Source of the DNA: Bolinopsis microptera
Lineage: Eukaryota; Ctenophora; Tentaculata; Lobata; Bolinopsidae
Assembly (NCBI RefSeq): GCF_026151205.1
Contig: NC_087083.1
Location: forward strand, 10,663,460-10,723,459
Length of the DNA: 60,000 nt
Direction of reading: 5' to 3'
In this document: in pieces, positions 16,961 through 30,200 of the stretch
Layout of the letters: each line of letters starts with the position of its first letter
How positions within the stretch are numbered: the stretch's first letter is position 1
The notes under the pieces: model-generated
The model's database searches: none
Told to the model about the DNA's origin: nothing
What the model saw: the letters and a program-made list of their open reading frames with translations, nothing else
Position numbers and translations under genes: made by a program

Positions 16961-18298
16961 AAAAGGCAATAGTGAAAAATTACTAATGGACTTTTTTGCA
17001 GAAAAACGTGGATTTTTGGTGAGCGAGGTAGGTACTTGGTTTTATATATGTCGTAATCCGTTAGTTACTGCATGTCAACTAGGGCTCTTACTAATTCGCT
17101 CGCCCAAAAATTATCACGTGACTTACTAATAACTTTTACAAGACGAACATGTTACAAAAAACCGGAAGTCTCTAACTCTTTTACTTTCAAAGTTAGGCCC
17201 CATCCAGTAATATATATTATGGCTAGCTTATAGGTGAATAGAATCATTTATCATAATCCAGCGCACTACCTAGTCATATCATTATCACATGATCGAGACA
17301 GATTTTCGCCGATATCTCGCTAGGGGAGTATTTATTTAACTTTATGTCGTGTGGGGTAATTCGTTGTACTTTGTACTTGTAGGTTTATAAGTATAACCTA
17401 CCAAAACGCGCGCCGAGTTAATTGGACTCGTCGACGGTCGTGGAACAAATATTTTACGAGTATCACCCGGGCCGTTAAGTGATTCAGAATCAGCTTTCGA
17501 AAATACATTGAACCAAGTAGATTTCAACCATGTCAGGGGTTCTTTTAGAACAATCTCGAAGATCGATTGTAAAATTTGATTTAGCAGTAGCACGCTTGGA
17601 AAATAATGACGGTGACCTATTAACTTTTGGTAGTCCGAAAACATGGTATTTTTTTCAAAACAATGCATAATCTACCAGCTAGAGAAAGAAACCCTGGTTA
17701 CCCTAACATTATCCACACTATCTGGCCTTGTAAACCAAAGAGCCGGGATTCTCATCTCAGCTACTGTTTAAAAAGCTAGAACCATGTTTGCGATTCATTA
17801 GTCTGCGCGCCTGGTGAACTGCTAAATCTACCTTTACAGGTCTACCTTTAGTAGTCTATAGTACAACTCTCTAGCATGAGCTGCTGAATAGCACAGGTTA
17901 GCACGGCCCACGGGTTGAGATCATCGAGCATAATCATGATAATGCCATACAATATGTTCATTATATGCAAGCCTCTTGATTTATACAGACGTATTAAAGA
18001 GCAGCTCTCACTGACTCTCAGTAACAATAACATAAAACCTGGGCTTGTTGAGCCATTAGTCCCTTTTCCTCCACATGACAACCACGTAATACAAGGTTAG
18101 AAAGAGGGAGCATGCTCTCTTTGTAGCCACAATACTTATACACGCCAACGGTTCTCCTTCGTTTGTGACACTGCTTACAATTTTAAAGCTATCCAAAGTT
18201 AGATAACCACCTCCGGAGTAGTCCACTATCAAGTCGTGATAGTTACCGAGGTAACAAGTCCCAGACGTGTTACCATAGTTACCCAGACTGGGATCAAG
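16961..18298. other. Intergenic, no gene seen
   Basis: AT-rich, with short open frames on both strands (for example 17342-17668 minus and 17848-18081 minus) that lack family features. It contains a 36-bp sequence at 17950-17985 that is also present inverted at 12580-12615. Confidence 0.5.
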
Positions 18299-21200
18299 AT
18301 GGTTATCTTCCTCACAGCCCTCTTCTTCGCTGGAGCTGCTGCTACTGATGATGATGGTACGTACACAGTAGTTACTAGTTAGAATATCGTATTCAACAGT
18401 TACTAATTAGAATATCGTATTCAACAGTAACTAGTTAGAATATCGTATTCAACACTTACTAGTTAGCATATCGTGGGGGCGCAGCGGGGTCCAAGGGACA
18501 GCAATAAACTGGGACTGAAAAGAATCAAGTACTCACGTAAATTTTGTAACTTCACAACAGTAATCTGCATTCTCCAATCAGAATTTACGATTTACTCAGG
18601 CCTCATCGTCTTAAGATTTTGACATTTCCCAGTGGTACTACTGCTCTTTAATTTTTCGCTGGAAATTAAGCACTAAGCAAATGCTATACCAGTCCCTACC
18701 GAACTCAGTACTTGCCACATTGAATGGAATAAGTACATGTATTATAGTGGGATTTGGGAATAATTTACGAAATGCTGAAGTCAATTGCCTGCCGTTTAAA
18801 CAGTACAGACTGCAGTCATAAACGCAGCCCAGTTACCAGGCGACCATGTAATGGGGACTAGGGGGCTTGTTTTTTCTGGGTTCAATTTTTTCCGGGGGGG
18901 GAGGGGGGGGGGGGGGGCTGCAGCCCCCCCCCCCCTGCCCCCCCCTGGCTACGTGCCTGCCGCAAACTAACCCGTCCAGTGTCCACTACCTCCGCAAACT
19001 AAACCGTCCACTACCTCCGCAAACTAAACCGTCCACTACCTCTGCAAACTAAACCGTCCACTACCTCCGCAAACTAAACCGTCCACTACCTCCGCAAACT
19101 AACCCGTCCAGTGTCCACTACCTCCGCAAACTAAACCGTCCACTACCTCCGCAAACTAAACCGTCCACTACCTCCCTAGGTGTGTTTACTTTAGAAACCG
19201 ACTTAACACACTTACACAGAATCTAAGGAGCATACTATCTCAATTCTCAATACGGTATCAAAAAATATTTGATATCACATCTTTCAGTGGAGTATGTTAT
19301 CACACAGACGACAGCAAACACAATGCTTTCATTAGAGCTTCGAAAAAACTTTTGGCGAAAAAAGATATTTTTAAGTTTTCGAAAAGTTTTTCTAAAAACT
19401 ACCTTTCAAGAAAAACCGATCATTTTGAGCCAATAAACATTTTTATGATTTTTGGTAATTACTAATTAGCTAATTAGTAATTATCCAATTATCTGATTGT
19501 CTGACATGAACATTTTTCCGACGAAAGTTTTTCTCGTCGATAAGATAAACACCCTCGATTAATTCTTAACCTTCTACGATGTTCACAGCTGAAGATATTT
19601 GACAAATAAGAAAAGAGGTAGAACGTGGCAAAAGTGGCAAAAAGTGGCCTTAGGACAAGTGGAAAAGTTTGGAAAAGTTGGTCAGCCGAATGAAACCTAA
19701 AAATTGAACCTAAAAACGTCATAAATCCTTTGGAAGCCTCTTGTGTCAGTAGATCGATTTTTTCAGACGGATACTTTTCCAAATACTGCAACTCTATCTA
19801 CAACAAAGGCTGCCTAGACTAGAGATTTTTAATATGCAGGTATACGACTGTATACCAATCTAGACCTTCAGGTTGTACAGTCACTGCTTTTCGAGCTAAT
19901 AGAGCTCCTCTTTAGTAATACGAATAAATTTATTTGTGTTTCTCTCTATAATAACAACAATTTTTTCTCTAAAAAGGAATATAACGGATACTTATGTTTT
20001 TCTGCTGATAAACTCAAAACAGCTATTACATTTATTTCTGTTTAACACTTTTGTTTGTTTTGGGGATCAGATTTTAAGGCAAACGAAAGGCATTCCCATG
20101 GGAGGGAATTCTAGTAGCCAGTTCGCTGATCTTTCGCTAGGGAAGTGTGAATTCAACTACATGACACGCCTAATCAAAGAAAAGAAGTTCGGTCTCGCTA
20201 AGCTCCTCTCAAGAAACTGCAGATATGTCGACGACCTCAACACCATGAACTATTTGCATTTCTCCAACCTAATCAGGTCCATTTATCCACCTGACCTGCT
20301 TATGGAGAGGAGTGGTGACGACAATAAGTCCGTAAACTATCTCGACATCAACATCTCGATGAATAACTCCGGACACGTCGCCACCAAGCTTTACAACAAA
20401 CTTGATGACTTCAACTTTCCTGTGGTCATGTACACCTTTCCTAACAGAAATATTTCCTCTTCTGTTGGTTATAATGCTTTTTACGGTCAGGTCCTTCGTT
20501 ACTCTTCCATTATCTCTGACCTTAATTCTTTGCTGTGTTCTACCAACACCCTTTATAGGACACTTCTTTCAAGATGTTATAATGACAGACTCCTGAAGAG
20601 TAAATTCAGAAAGCTTCTGAAAGACCGACCTAGTATTCTGTACAAATACAGTATACTTGATGTCAGCGACATCCTTGACATCACATTTAACGTGGATAGG
20701 TGATCACTGACGAGTGATTGCTAGGGGGTCTTGGCACATTAAACCGGTACAGGTGTTAAACCCCCGAAACCGGTGTGCCAAGTCATCTGCTGATGATGTT
20801 CACATAACATTATTTCCTCTCTCCTTTATTCCTTCCGTCTTTTCTTATACTTACAGTTCAGTTACTTTATTTCACCAGGTCTACCTAAGGATCAATTATT
20901 CTTTGGCTGGGTTTCACCTCTGGTATTGGCTTCATTCCCGTTCCTTTTCCTTATTCTTTATATTTATTTTTTATATAGTTTAGTGAGACTGTCTGTACTA
21001 TCTTTGCACTTTGTACTGCCAATGTCCATATCACGTAAAATATTGACCTTATAAGGTAATCGTGACGTCGCGTTATCCATGACAGTTGGCACGAGTACTA
21101 AACAGACCGTGCCTGCAGTCACGTCAGGCACGGATTTTTAGCTAGGTACGGCTTTTTGAAAGACGTGCCTGACATGCCTCGGGAGTTGTCACGTATCCTT

Positions 21201-24200
21201 GGCACGCCCTCTAAACACACTACGTGCCTCTGGTCATGAATGTCGTGCCTGTTGGGATTACATCTGAGTTCTGACTGCACTATGACAACAGTCATGGTGA
21301 CAACAGTCATAGTATGATAGTATGGTAGGGCCCTTAAATTTTGAGAATAAACTATCGGCGACATTCTTACAATTCCTCTACAATTCTGTTGGTTATAATG
21401 CTTTTTACGGTCAGGTCCTTCGTTACTCTTCCATTATCTCTGACCTTAATTCTTTGCTGTGTTCTACCAACACCCTTTATAGGACACTTCTTTCAAGATG
21501 TTATAATGACAGACTCCTGAAGAGTAAATTCAGAAAGCTTCTGAAAGACCGACCTAGTATTCTGTACAAATACAGTATACTTGATGTCAGCGACATCCTT
21601 GACATCACATTTAACGTGGATAGGTGATCACTGACGAGTGATTGCTAGGGGGTCTTGGCACATTAAACCGGTACAGGTGTTAAACCCCCGAAACCGGTGT
21701 GCCAAGTCATCTGCTGATGACGTTCACATAACATTATTTCCTCTCTCCTTTATTCCTTCCGTCTTTTCTTATACTTACAGTTCAGTTACTTTATTTCACC
21801 AGGTCTACCTAAGGATCAATTATTCTTTGGCTGGGTTTCACTTCTGGTATTGGCTTCATTCCCGTTCCTTTTCCTTATTCTTTATATTTATCTTTTATAT
21901 AGTTTAGTGAGACTGTCTGTACTATCTTTGCACTTTGTACTGCCAATGTCCATATCACGTAAAATATTGACCTTATAAGGTAATCGTGACGTCGCGTTAT
22001 CCATGACAGTTGGCACGAGTACTAAACAGACCGTGCCTGCAGTCACGTCAGGCACGGATTTTTAGCTAGGTACAGCTTTTTGAAAGACGTGCCTGACATG
22101 CCTCGGGAGTTGTCACGTATCCTTGGCACGCCCTCTAAACACACTACGTGCCTCTGGTCATGACTGTCGTGCCTGTTGGGATTACATCTGAGTTCTGACT
22201 GCACTATGACAACAGTCATGGTGACAACAGTCATAGTATGATAGTATGGTCGGGCCCTTAAATTTTGAGAATAAACTATCGGCGACATTCTTACAATTCC
22301 TTTACAATTTTGGTAGAACACCTCTTCTTCATGATATTCATTAATCGTTAAGATGAGTAAGTGGGGCGTTGTTTAGGAGTCGCATGACGTAATGTTGATA
22401 GGTGAAAATTCTGTTTTTCCTCCACTAGCGAGATCAACAAATGAAACAAGCAGTTAATCACACAAAAATATTTTCGATGGTCTACATCTTCATCAGTTCT
22501 CAAATTATTTGTTATATAGTATTATTTGTTATATAGTTTTTTATAGTGTTGAAAGTATTAAAACTTTCAACACTACTATGTAACAAATAATTTGAGAACT
22601 GATGAAGATGTAGACCATCGAAAATATTTTTGTGTGATTAACTGCTTGTTTCATTTGTTGAGCTCGCTAGTGGAGGAAAACAGAATTTTCACCTATAATC
22701 ATTAATCGTTGCACAGTAGTTATGAGTTAAAAATAAAATTACCAGGTTGGCTACCAGTCGTACCTATGGTGTTTATAGAGTGGGATCTTGAGTCGACACC
22801 TTTCGAAGTTAGAACTGATAGCGTGCTGGGGAGTGACGAAACGGTGAGAGTGGTCTTCTTCTCTGCTGGTGGAGATTATGCAGGAGCAGTCTACATCTTC
22901 TTCAGATCTACTCTACAATACTGGCTCGACTGGTGCAGCAACTCCAACACTAACTTCCCTGTTAATCCCCCCTCTGCTACTGACAAGGTGTGGCGTATCA
23001 CTCTAACCAGAACTGCAGGTGATTTCAACCTTAGACACCACCCTAGACTAGTGATACACTGTAACGAGGTGGAGGTTCTCAACATACTGCTCTCTGAATC
23101 AACGTGCAGTAATAACGTTTGGAGCACTATCTGGAACAGAGACGTGACAAAGATAAGGTTTGATTCCGCCGACAGAGCATCTGATTACTACAGACAACAA
23201 CCAGGTGACTAATAACAACAAGCACTGGTTTAACAAAGTAACAATTTAAACTTTAATTTATAAATAAACTAACTTGCTGTTTCTCTCGTAAGCTCGTGAT
23301 TACGTGTTTTTGTGCCTGCATGAGCAAAAAAAAAACACGTAATCACGAGTGTGTTATTTAACATAATATAACACATATATAGGATATGGGATATAGGATA
23401 GTTAGCATATTGTTACTTATAACTTAATATAGTGGTCATAATTTTATCAATTACTGTTCTCCGAATGAGATAGAATCACATTCTTTCACTGAAGGCAGAG
23501 TTATAATCATATTGGCGATAGCGGATTGCAAAATAGCTAACTATAATTTAGAAATATTGCATATTTTGTAGTAGACATCATGGAGACAAGCCATTTTCAG
23601 CTACTAAAGGTTAAAACAATTATCAATTGAAAACTGATGTTTTTACAAAATCTCTTGAACATAAGCAGTAAGGTATTTTACCAAACAAACTCAAAACTGT
23701 TTTGGTTCAATATTTATTTTGCAGAGTTTACACAGTATGTGCATTATGCAATGTGCATTGTGCCTTCATAGTTTGTTGATTAGGCGAATTTTTAGCGTTA
23801 ACCCTGATGACTGATAACAATTTGAATTAGTATTGGGCTTAGAATTAAGAAGGAAAATTCGTGGTACGAAAAGACATGAACCACAAAAGTCTGGGTGGCA
23901 ATAATTTCCTCGAAACACCGTGGTTGTGTGGATATTTAATTTTTTACATATTGTTTTAAATCTAATGTTATTGCAACACATCTGAAGTGTACTTAATTCC
24001 TCATCTTATATAGTAAAGATTTTCTTATCTTCCACTACGATTTTCCAGTTGTAACGTTATAATTCCAGAACCGTGTGGAGAAGGAACATATCGGAATGAT
24101 GCTATGACCAGCTGTGAGACATGTGACGCTGGATTGACACCAAACTCTGACAAAACAGCCTGTGGTAAGATAACTTTAAAGCTTTTATTTAATATTATTG

Positions 24201-27200
24201 GTATGTTTTAAATTTAAATTTAACTGTGCTATAGAATGAAAACCGAGGATATTGGTACTCGCAATAACTTCTTAATAAGGTAGTTCAAACGAATTGCTGC
24301 TTAAAGATTTCCTAATTCTTCAGAGCCATGTCCAGCTGGAAGCTACAAGAACATTGAGATGAACACATGTGAAGAATGTCCTGATAACACGATCAGTTCA
24401 GAAGGAGCAGCCTTGTGTACAACTTGTGAACTTGGCCAGGAACGAAACTCAGGGAGAACTAAATGTGGTAAGGATTGTTAACAAGAACCGAGCCGAGATG
24501 ATTATATCTATATATAGATGGGCAAAGATATAATAAGGCTTCAGACGGGACAAGGATAAGGCGCCAGATAGGGCTTAGAATAAAGAAGGCAAATTTGTGG
24601 TACGAAAAGACAAGAACCGTAAAAGTCTGGGTGGTAATAATTCTATCAAAAAACTGTGGTTGTGTGGATGATTAATTTTTTACATATTGTTTTAAATCTA
24701 ATGTTATTGTAACACATCTGAAGTGTACTTAAGTTCTTATATAATAACGATTTTCTTATCTTCCACTACGATTTTCCAGTTGTAACGTTATTATAATTCC
24801 AGAGCCGTGTGGAGAAGGAACATATCGGAATGATGCTATGACAAGCTGTGAGACATGTGACGCTGGATTGACACCAAACTCTGACAAAACAGCCTGTGGT
24901 AAGATAACTTTAAAGCTTATATTTAATATTATTGTTATGTTTAAAATTTGAATTAAAGGTGCTATAGAATGAAAACCGAGGATATTGGTACTCGCAATAA
25001 CTTCTTAATAAGGAAGTTCAAACGAATTGCTGCTTAAAGATTTCCTAATTCTTCAGAGCCATGTCCAGCTGGTAGCTACAAGAACATTGAAATGAACACA
25101 TGTGAAGAATGTCCTGATAACACGATCAGTTCAGAAGGAGCAGCCTTGTGTACAACTTGTGAACTTGGCCAGGAACCAAACTCAGGGAAAACAAAATGTG
25201 GTAAGGATTGTTAACAAGAACCGAGCTGAGATGATTATATCTATATATAGATGCGCATAGATAGGATAAAGGTTGAGAAGGGATAAGGATAAGGCGCCAG
25301 ATAGGACTTAGAATCAAAAAGGCAAATTTGTGGTACGAAAAGACAAAAACCGTAAGTCAGGGTGGTAAAAATTCTATCAAAAAACCGTGGTTGTGTGGAA
25401 TCTAATTTTTAGGTACATATTGTTTTAAATCTAATTTAATTGTAACACATCTGAAGTGTACTTAAGTTCTAGGGACTACGGGTGGAAGATGAATAATTGA
25501 TATTCCAACAGCATCTTGTTCCCTGCATTGTGCTGATTCCGGGAAGCATTTTGTTTACGCTCTCATCATTCTGTAGGATGAGATATCGTTCATTTAAAAT
25601 TGGGTAATTATAGGCCTGTCAAGGATTTCAGCCTAATTAAGAGCTGATCAATTGCAGCTAGTTGTGCCATATAAGGGATAACTGAGGTCACGTGACATTC
25701 AGTCCTATCACGTGACCGCTAATCCTATCACGTGACCTTGATTCGTAAAGCCTCGGGCACGTGATCACATTCGTAACGTGTCGTATGCCGACTAGGAGAT
25801 TTTGTGACGTCACCAGAGCTGAAGCTACTTGATCAGGCCTTATATGGAATAATATCGTGTATCGGGTGTAATTGGACCCAATTAGAGCAGCTGAGCGCTC
25901 AATTATAGCAGCATCTGGTACCACCTTCTGAAACCCAGCAGACAGCTGGCCCAGAGAATCGAAATTAGAAGGATTTTTTATTGATGGAAATCGAAGCGGA
26001 AACCTTGTAACCCTATGTTTTCGATGACGCCGAACAAGATTAAACAGGTTATAATTGTCCTACTCTCGTGTAAATTGCTCTAAAACGTGATTGAAATTGT
26101 AATGATGCTATCAATTGTAATACAGTTTTTACATTAAGCTGAGCGGCGTAACGGCTGGCATTCCTGGGCCGCACTCATCCCAGATTGTCATTCCGCCGCA
26201 GCTTCAATTTATCTGGATATTACAGCCTGGGGTCCCCAGGTAACGACTGGAACCGCTATATCTGCCTAATCTCAGCTATTGTAAATAACGAAGCCTGTGA
26301 TCCGCACATCAGGTATTGACCACATTGAACGGGCTTGAATCGAACAAGCCGTGTTATTAATATTAAAGATATTAATACCAAAAATCGTATTACTAGATTA
26401 CCTTCTTGTCATTTGTGCGAAGTGCGTACTCTTTATACTGCAGTTTGAAGTGCATTACAGAGTTAATGTTATGTGTATTATACAGTTACAGTTATGTAAC
26501 TGTTGCACACAGTAAAACTTACTGCGATCGCGCTGATAAGAAGTGAACTGATAAGAGTCGAGTAAAATTGCAACGTAACTAAAATCAATGTAACACCGCT
26601 ATATGAATAGTGATCATTTCTCAAATAGTTTTCTCAATATTGCAATGAAGTTGTCCGATTTTATTGATGGAACGTGTGACAGCCTTCCATGTCACAGTCC
26701 TCCGTCAAACAAGGACATCCTTCGTTTTCTTTTGAGCCACAAGGAAAACCATGCGACTCATGTCGATTTAATGCTGGCCGAGGTTTCAATTTTGATATTA
26801 AGTCATTACAGTACCATCGAAATGTACAGGCAAACGGACTTCTTTCAGCCTTGCAATATTGTCAAGTGAGTGCTAGTGTTTTTTAGGTATTTACCCTACA
26901 GCACAGGTTGTTCACGATGCATCAGTCCGGTTTCAAACATATATTTTCTGCTGGGGGAAAATAAGAGAAATATATAAGCCGATCGATCTTTCATAAATTA
27001 ATCTACAGATGTTTGAAACCAAACCAATGACCAATGTTTCATGAACTCCTCAAGGTGACGCAGATAGAGCTGTTCGGGAAAAAGGCGTGGCTCTCTGCAG
27101 GCAGCTTATAGAGCTAGAGCAGAAGGGCATGAACCGGACAATACGCCCGAATGGAAAACCGCGGATATTTTGCAAGCCAGAGATTAACAGAAATGCAAAA

Positions 27201-30200
27201 TCGTACCTTGACCTTGTCATTTACAACACTGACATCGAGGATAAAGATCCGGTGAGAAAGACTAAGTCTTTCAAACCGTACCATTTATTTGGTCTCTGTT
27301 ACAAAACTGCGTGCAGTAAGTTCATTTCAAATTGTACTTACTATGACGTAACTATTAATATTATATTATTGTATTAATAAAGTTATTGACATACGTTTGT
27401 ATTCAAAGCTATAAGGTCAAAGTGAAAACAATACGGATGGTATCGAATTTAAAAAGGAAAGTTTATGATAACAAGTTATATTTCAGAAGAGCTGAAGTGG
27501 GCTGCAGTCACTATTCCATCGGTAGTAAGGGTGCATCCCTCTGATCCTGATCAATTCGACAGGTTCATAGAATCACCTTTGGTGACGAAATATCCCTGCC
27601 ACCAGCAAGCAGTCGAAAGAGCGGTGGCACTGATGACAGAATCAAAGCTGAAGTGTGCTAACAAAGACATGAAAGCAGGACACCACATTGTTGTCTCTGA
27701 GGAGAGGCAACAAAATCCAGGAAAAAAAGAGGAAGTTCAAAAAACTAATGAAATGATTTATTAAAAGAGAACACTCGTTATATAATATTTTGTATGATGT
27801 TTCACAATATTGAGTTTATTCCCGAAAATTTCGAGACTACTTCTTTAAAATTAGCTTTCTCTGGATGATATGCAGACTGCAGCAAAGAAATATCAAACAG
27901 TCATAAATATGTTAGTGATTCCATCGCTATACTTCGTCCACACACTGAACTTAGCAATCTTGATTATAAGTATTAAACAATGCAATATATATAAATAGAT
28001 TTTAATTCCAAGTGTTCGTAGAATAATTGAAAACGTAGCACTGTAAATGCGCCAGCTATTCAACTTATGATAACTTAATCAAATTGATGACATTCAAGTG
28101 CATTTTGAAAAAATTTACCCGATACTATGATATTTTTTATAGTAATAACACGACGTTCAATTCAAGCCCATTCAATGACTGATGTGCGGATCACAGGCTT
28201 CGTTATTGACAATAACTGAGATTAGGCAGATATAGTGGTTCCAGTCGTTACCAGGGGACCCCAGGCTGTAATATTCAGAAAAATTGAAGCTGCGGCGGAA
28301 TGACAATCTGGGATGAGTGCGGCCCAGGAATGCCAGCCGTTCAGCTTAATGTAAAAACTGTATTACAATTGATAGCATCATTACAATTTCAATCACGTTT
28401 AGAGCAATTTACACGAGAGTAGGACAATTATAACCTGTTTAATCTTGTTCGGCGTCATCGAAAACATAGGGTTACAAGGTTTCCGCTTCGATTTCCATCA
28501 ATAAAAAATCCTTCTAATTTCGATTCTCTGGGCCAGCTGTCTGCTGGGTTTCAGAAGGTGGTACCAGATGCTGCTATAATTGAGCGCTCAGCTGCTCTAA
28601 TTGGGTCCAATTACACCCGATACACGATATTATTCCATATAAGGCCTGATCAAGTAGCTTCAGCTCTGGTGACGTCACAAAATCTCCTAGTCGGCATACG
28701 ACACGTTACGAATGTGATCACGTGCCCGAGGCTTTACGAATCAAGGTCACGTGATAGGATTAGTGGTCACGTGATAGGACTGAATGTCACGTGACCTCAG
28801 TTATCCCTTATATGGCACAACTAGCTGCAATTGATCAGCTCTTAATTAGGCTGAAATCCTTGACAGGCCTATAATTACCCAATTTTAAATGAACGATATC
28901 TCATCCTACAGAATGATGAGAGCGTAAACAAAATGCTTCCCGGAATCAGCACAATGCAGGGAACAAGATGCTGTTGGAATATCAATTATTCATCTTCCAC
29001 CCGTAGTCCCTATTAAGTTCTTATATAATAACGATTTTCTTATCTTCCATTACGATTTGCCAGTTGTAACGTTATAATTCCAGAGCCGTGTGGAGAAGGA
29101 ACATATCGGAATGATGCTATGACAAGCTGTGAGACATGTGACGCTGGATTGACACCAAACTCTGACAAAACAGCCTGTGGTAAGATAACTTTAAAGCTTT
29201 TATTTAATATTATTGGTATGGTTTAAATTTGAATTTACTGTGCTATAGAATGAAAACCGAGGATATTGGTCTAAAATGAGAAGTACGAATGAGTCGGACT
29301 TTTCAATTTACTCGTATCGTACGTACTTTTCAATTCTACTGAAAAGTTCTCCTTCTAGAAATCGATGGAAGAGTTCTAAATCGCATGTTACGGACTAATA
29401 TTGAGCGTTTTCAAAAACTTGTGTTTCTATATTCCAAATCCAATCGTCCATTAACCTAAAGTTTAACTTTAAGAGAAACAAGCTGTTTAAATAAGTAAAT
29501 TGTCTAGTAATTTTGTAGAATTTTTGTTTTACTTTTAAATGCTTGCCTGACCTAAAAATTGTGTGTTTAATTTGTTCGCGAACGGTATATTTTCTCTAAC
29601 ATTGGTAAACAATTACATTTTACAACGGCCCCAATGATAATAATAAAAAAAAAATTCTATTTCTATCTCAATCTGAATCGTACGTCGTATGAGTCGGACT
29701 TTTGAAAGTCACGTACAAGAACGTACTTTTCCCCCTAAACGAGTCCGTACTTCTCATCTTAGATATTGGTACTCGCAATAACTTCTTAATAAGGAAGTTC
29801 AAACGAATTGCTGCTTAAAGATTTCCTAATTCTTCAGAGCCATGTCCAGCTGGAAGCTACAAGAACTTTGAAATGAACACATGTGAAGAGTGTCCTGATA
29901 ACACGATCAGTTCAGAAGGAGCAGCCTTGTGTACAACTTGTGAACTTGGCCAGGAACGAAACTCAGGGAGAACAAAATGTGGTAAGGATTGTTAACAATA
30001 ACCGAGCTGAGATGATTATATCTATATAGATGGGCATAGATAGGATAAAGGTTGAGACGGGATAAGGATAAGGCGCCAGATAGGACTTAGAATCAAAAAG
30101 GCAAATTTGTGGTACGAAAAGACAAAAACCGTAAGTCAGAGTGGTAATCATTCTAATTCTATCAAAAAACTGTGGTTGTGTGGATATTTAATTTTTCACA

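Noticed and set aside
20700-20800. Hammerhead ribozyme in the retroelement
   Set aside because: ctgacgag sits inside a simple atcac/gtgat hairpin and the cgaaac is not joined by a proper stem II, so the core is not formed.
25688-25924. 78-residue protein encoded in both transposon arms
   Set aside because: The identical frame in both arms reflects TIR identity. It overlaps the E-box repeats and shows no domain.
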